The notes under the pieces are model-generated. The model saw nothing but the letters and a program-made list of their open reading frames with translations. It did not search any database and had not been told where the DNA came from. The translations under genes and the position numbers were made by a program. A stretch of DNA of 8,404 nucleotides, from the NCBI GenBank assembly GCA_938008535.1, contig CALLKF010000109.1, positions 1 through 8,404 of the forward strand, written 5' to 3'. The stretch's first letter is position 1. Each line of letters begins with the position of its first letter. The stretch comes from an uncultured Saprospirales bacterium. GTDB taxonomy: Bacteria > Bacteroidota > Bacteroidia > Chitinophagales > JADIYW01. Positions 5,383 to 8,404 of the stretch are shown piece by piece.

Positions 5383-6201
5383 ATGTCAGCAGCACAAGGC
5401 GAAATAAAAAGAGTAACAACTCATAAATTAAAAGAAATGAAACAACGTGGTGAAAAAATATCCATGTTGACTGGTTACGATTTTTCAATGGCGAAAATTT
5501 TAGACGATGCAGGCATCGATATTATTTTAGTTGGTGATTCAGCATCTAATGTAATGGCTGGACATGAGACGACGTTGCCTATTACGTTAGATCAAATGAT
5601 TTACCATGCGCAAAGTGTGGTGCGTGCCATTAAACGTTGTTTTGTGGTGGTTGATTTGCCTTTTGGCTCGTATCAAGGAAATTCACGTGAAGCATTAAAT
5701 GCATCTATCAGAATTATGAAAGAAACTGGTGGACACGGTGTAAAAATGGAAGGTGGAAAAGAAATTGGAGAATCAGTCATTCGTGTGTTGACTGCTGGAA
5801 TTCCAGTTATGGGTCATCTTGGATTAACACCACAATCTATTTATAAATTCGGTACCTATACCGTTCGTGCTAAAGAAGAAGAAGAAGCAGAACGCTTGGT
5901 AGAAGATGCAAAATATTTAGAGAGTATTGGTTGCTTTGCTTTAGTGCTAGAAAAAATTCCAGCGTCATTAGCGAAGGTAGTTTCTGAAAGCATTTCGATT
6001 CCTGTAATTGGAATTGGTGCTGGTTCTGATGTTGATGGTCAAGTATTAGTTACGCACGATATGCTTGGAATTACACACGAATTTAAACCACGTTTTTTGC
6101 GTCAATATTTGCATTTATATGATGATATTAAAAAAGCGACACAACAATATATTGCTGATGTTAAAAGCAAAGACTTTCCGAATGAGAAAGAGCAATACTA
6201 G
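5383..6201 (+). CDS. panB: 3-methyl-2-oxobutanoate hydroxymethyltransferase (ketopantoate hydroxymethyltransferase)
   Basis: PanB transfers a hydroxymethyl group from 5,10-methylene-tetrahydrofolate to alpha-ketoisovalerate, giving ketopantoate, the first committed step of pantothenate and CoA synthesis in the cytosol. The 272 residues match the family's usual length and form a single TIM barrel. Signature segments: SMLTGYDFSMA, VGDS with metal ligand Asp52, DLPFGSYQ with Asp91, VKMEGG with Lys121 and Glu123, GHLGLTPQS, and LVLEKIP with the catalytic Glu190. These correspond to Asp45, Asp84, Glu114 and Glu181 of the E. coli enzyme. IPVIGIGAGSDVDGQ closes the barrel. No lesion is seen. It is divergent from folC, whose product pool supplies its folate co-substrate, and convergent with aceK, 25 bp away. 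An exact -7 box precedes it. Confidence 0.97.
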   Translation: MSAAQGEIKRVTTHKLKEMKQRGEKISMLTGYDFSMAKILDDAGIDIILVGDSASNVMAGHETTLPITLDQMIYHAQSVVRAIKRCFVVVDLPFGSYQGNSREALNASIRIMKETGGHGVKMEGGKEIGESVIRVLTAGIPVMGHLGLTPQSIYKFGTYTVRAKEEEEAERLVEDAKYLESIGCFALVLEKIPASLAKVVSESISIPVIGIGAGSDVDGQVLVTHDMLGITHEFKPRFLRQYLHLYDDIKKATQQYIADVKSKDFPNEKEQY

Positions 6202-6226
6202 ATAATTATAAGTTATTAGTTAATTG

Positions 6227-7957
6227 CTATGAATTATTGGTTGCTTTAAAACGTTTAAATTGATCATACGCGTAAAACCGTAAATATTCACCAGCTTCAA
6301 TTTGTTTTTGAATATCGCGCCAATATTTCGGATCAAAAATCTCATTGTGTTCTGCTAAAAATATTTCACCAATTGGACCATCTGGTGCCATAAATGCTTT
6401 AAATTCTTCAGGAAAAATGTCATTTGCTTCAGCTGTAATCATTTCTGTATTTCCACGCGTATCATCATCATCACTGTAAACAGGAATTCTGCGAAAACGA
6501 CATTCGGTTACTTTTGCAATTTCATCATAATCATAAAAAATGACACGACCATGGCGCGTTACACCAAAATTTTTCAATAACAAATCACCAGGAAAAATAT
6601 TGGCTGCTGCTAATTCTTTGATACAAAAACCATAATCTAAAATTACTCGACACGCATCTATTGGATTTGCTTTTTGTAAATAAATATTTAATGGTGTCAT
6701 TCTTCGTTCAATATAAACATGTTTGATTACAACTTTATCACCAATAAAATCAACACTTTCTGCGCAAGTGTCTTTTAATTCTTTAATTAATTCAAACGTA
6801 AAAAGATTGCGTGGAAATTCTAAATTTTCAAAAAGATGAGCATACGCCATTCTTCCAACTCTGTCATTTATTTCTACTTCTTCGTATTTTTTAATGACAA
6901 AATCTCGTGTACAATTTTTTGGTGGCGCAAATTTATCACGAATGATTTTAAACACAAAATTGAAATATTGTGTAGTAAAAACAGCCATTACCATTCCTTT
7001 GATACCTGGCGCTATTATAAATTTGTCATCATGATTATGAATGTAATTCATTAAATCGCGATACAAAATAGTTTTACCATGACGATAATATCCAATCGAA
7101 TCATACAACTCACCTACTGCTTTGTGTGTTAGCATTGATTTTAAATAATCAATGAGTTGTGCTGGATACTTTGTATGAGCAAAAAAAGAAGAACGCGTAA
7201 ACGAAAAAATAATAGAAATTTCCGCTGGAGCCGTAATAACAGCATCTGCAAAAACACCATTTTCTTCATTTAATAAAGGTATAACAATTGGCATTGACCA
7301 GTTTTTGTAAAAAATTCTTCCAACAATAAAGGCACCGCGATTACGATAAAAAACTGTTTTTAAAATTTCTACTCTATCAATAAATAAATTTGATTTTTGA
7401 TGAATAATTGATGGTGCTACTTCGTCGAAAATCTTTTGGCAATCACGTTCTATATCTTCAAATTTCACAGAAAACTGAAAATGTTTGATAATTTGTTTGA
7501 TGACTAAAGGCGAAAAGTGTGAAGCATCAATTACATCAAAAACTTCATTATCCATTTTAGGCATTGGTTTATAATCCGTATAATCGAAATATTCGATATC
7601 AGCATTGAAACTTTTGTCAAAAAAAACTTTTCTCGTAATAGAGTTATAAAAGGTTTCAGAATTTAAACGATGAGGTTTATCTTTTATCAGCAGTGAATAC
7701 TGTTTTTTTATTTCTATCCAATAAGCAACATTGTATAGGTTTTCCAAAAGCAATGATTGCGTTTTTGCGTATACATCTTTCACATAGTTTCCATACAAAC
7801 GATATCTATTTTGCTGCTGTGCATGATGTTCGTGGAATCTTTTTTGTTCAAAATATTCTTTACCATACGCTGTAATTTCATTGAATGTTGCCAATAAAAT
7901 ATCGTATTTTTCGCAAATATAAGAAGCAACTTCGTGTATCGTTTTATCTTTGTCCAT
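6227..7957 (-). CDS. aceK: Isocitrate dehydrogenase kinase/phosphatase
   Basis: AceK reversibly phosphorylates isocitrate dehydrogenase. Phosphorylation switches IDH off and sends isocitrate into the glyoxylate shunt during growth on acetate or fatty acids. The protein has 576 residues (E. coli 578). The N-terminal regulatory half (about 1-310) is followed by a kinase-like domain with the ATP-binding loop APGIKGMV (316-323), Lys337 in VFKIIRDKFAP, INDRVGRMA with Asp365, and ANIFPGDLLLKNFGV then RVIFYDYDEI. These give Asp458, Asn463 and Asp476, each one position beyond the corresponding E. coli residues Asp457, Asn462 and Asp475. All key residues are present, so both activities are expected. 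Unlike enterobacteria, no aceA or aceB lies adjacent. The gene is convergent with panB and divergent from the YjbR-family gene; its start is 23 bp from that gene's start. Its first Lys-Asp codons overlap the neighbour's promoter. Confidence 0.96.
   Translation of the reverse strand: MDKDKTIHEVASYICEKYDILLATFNEITAYGKEYFEQKRFHEHHAQQQNRYRLYGNYVKDVYAKTQSLLLENLYNVAYWIEIKKQYSLLIKDKPHRLNSETFYNSITRKVFFDKSFNADIEYFDYTDYKPMPKMDNEVFDVIDASHFSPLVIKQIIKHFQFSVKFEDIERDCQKIFDEVAPSIIHQKSNLFIDRVEILKTVFYRNRGAFIVGRIFYKNWSMPIVIPLLNEENGVFADAVITAPAEISIIFSFTRSSFFAHTKYPAQLIDYLKSMLTHKAVGELYDSIGYYRHGKTILYRDLMNYIHNHDDKFIIAPGIKGMVMAVFTTQYFNFVFKIIRDKFAPPKNCTRDFVIKKYEEVEINDRVGRMAYAHLFENLEFPRNLFTFELIKELKDTCAESVDFIGDKVVIKHVYIERRMTPLNIYLQKANPIDACRVILDYGFCIKELAAANIFPGDLLLKNFGVTRHGRVIFYDYDEIAKVTECRFRRIPVYSDDDDTRGNTEMITAEANDIFPEEFKAFMAPDGPIGEIFLAEHNEIFDPKYWRDIQKQIEAGEYLRFYAYDQFKRFKATNNS
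7945..7952 (+). promoter_or_regulatory. -7 box (TATCTTTG) for the YjbR-family gene, inside aceK codons 2-5
   Basis: TATCTTTG matches TAnnTTTG exactly and ends 28 bp before ATG 7981. It lies within the first codons of aceK on the opposite strand. No good -33 TTG is seen at the expected distance. Confidence 0.45.
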
Positions 7958-7973
7958 AGTAAATTTAAAATTG

Positions 7974-7981
7974 TAAAGATA
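7974..7981 (-). promoter_or_regulatory. -7-like box (TATCTTTA) for aceK, overlapping the YjbR-family start codon
   Basis: On the minus strand TATCTTTA matches seven of eight positions of TAnnTTTG and lies 16 bp before the aceK ATG. It touches the A of the opposing ATG at 7981. With the plus-strand box at 7945-7952 it forms an overlapping divergent promoter pair. Confidence 0.35.
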
Positions 7982-8340
7982 TGCAATTAGAAGAAATCAG
8001 AAACTATTGTTTAAAAAAGAAAGCTGTAACAGAAGATTTTCCGTTTGATGAAGAAACGCTTGTTTTTAAAGTGCTTGGTAAACTATTTTTGTTGACAAAT
8101 ATAAATGAATTGGAAATCTCTGTAAATTTGAAATGTGAACCAACATTAGCTATTGAATTAAGAGAAAAATATGAAAGTGTGAAACCTGGTTTTCATATGA
8201 ATAAGAAATATTGGAATACCGTAGAATATACAAGCGAATTCTCTGAAAAAGAATTTTATAAAATGATTGATCATTCTTATGAACAAGTTGTAAAAGGTAT
8301 GACTAAGAAAATGCAGCAAGAATTAAAAAATAGCGAGTGA
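7981..8340 (+). CDS. MmcQ/YjbR-family protein
   Basis: This 119-residue protein starts at ATG 7981 and covers the whole family length. Diagnostic segments are FPFDEETLVFKVLGKLFLL near the N-terminus, LKCEPTLAIELREKYESV in the middle, PGFHMNKKYWNTV, and the C-terminal helix IDHSYEQVVKGM. The family has a CyaY-like alpha/beta fold with a surface proposed to bind DNA. Its cellular role is not established, and many members are plain housekeeping genes of unknown purpose. No membrane or secretion signal is seen. The gene is divergent from aceK with almost no spacer, and its stop overlaps a possible GTG start of the next gene, which suggests translational coupling. Confidence 0.9.
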   Translation: MQLEEIRNYCLKKKAVTEDFPFDEETLVFKVLGKLFLLTNINELEISVNLKCEPTLAIELREKYESVKPGFHMNKKYWNTVEYTSEFSEKEFYKMIDHSYEQVVKGMTKKMQQELKNSE

Positions 8341-8404
8341 TACCAAACAAACCAATTATATACTTGCTTATGATTCTGATTTCCAATGTCATTTTTGGAA
8401 AACA
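8337..8404 (+). CDS. Start of a probable membrane or exported protein, cut by the window edge
   Basis: A GTG at 8337 overlaps the TGA of the YjbR-family gene (8338-8340) and opens a frame that stays open to the right edge. The 22 visible residues read (M)IPNKPIIYLLMILISNVIFG and then a lysine: a short polar start followed by a hydrophobic stretch, as in a first transmembrane helix or a signal anchor. DMT/EamA-type transporters often begin in this way, but too little is visible to assign a family. ATG 8370 is an alternative start. The frame at 8339 is also open over this short distance. Confidence 0.4.
   Translation, partial: MIPNKPIIYLLMILISNVIFGK

Overview
The window looks like chromosomal DNA from a member of the Bacteroidota. 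It is AT-rich, A-rich tracts replace Shine-Dalgarno sequences before most starts, and exact or near TAnnTTTG -7 boxes (the Bacteroidota sigma-A type) sit just ahead of several genes. The protein families fit the same phylum: a short Crp/Fnr regulator with the LSR-type C-terminus, a START-like domain protein, an RluE-like pseudouridine synthase and acidic small proteins. The genus cannot be named from this window. I see no mobile element, tRNA, rRNA or CRISPR array.

Layout, left to right. Positions 1-443 hold the 3' end of a glycoside hydrolase family 3 gene. It is followed by a Crp/Fnr-type regulator (469-1002) and a DinB-superfamily protein (1057-1626), all on the plus strand. Positions 1639-2804 hold three small-protein genes: a histidine/alanine heptad protein with its own strong terminator, a 69-residue orphan, and a very acidic 113-residue protein. 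The roughly 100 bp upstream of the first two genes are diverged copies of each other. An RluE-like 23S rRNA pseudouridine synthase gene follows (2925-3526), split by an apparent one-base deletion. Convergent to it, on the minus strand, are a START-like protein (3537-3929) and folC (4006-5295). panB (5383-6201) diverges from folC. aceK (6227-7957, minus) converges on panB and diverges from a YjbR/MmcQ-family gene (7981-8340) across only 23 bp. The start of a probable membrane protein gene runs off the right edge.

How the genes may work together. Most of the right half is housekeeping. FolC makes folates, and PanB consumes methylene-tetrahydrofolate to start pantothenate synthesis, so the divergent pair is linked through one cofactor. 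AceK sets the split of isocitrate between the TCA cycle and the glyoxylate shunt. The least explained part is 1639-2804: small hydrophilic proteins, two of them under duplicated upstream regions, which suggests a small co-regulated set of unknown, possibly stress-related, role. Two reading frames (the regulator's C-terminus and the pseudouridine synthase) look shifted by one base. Either these are real lesions or the assembly carries small indels.
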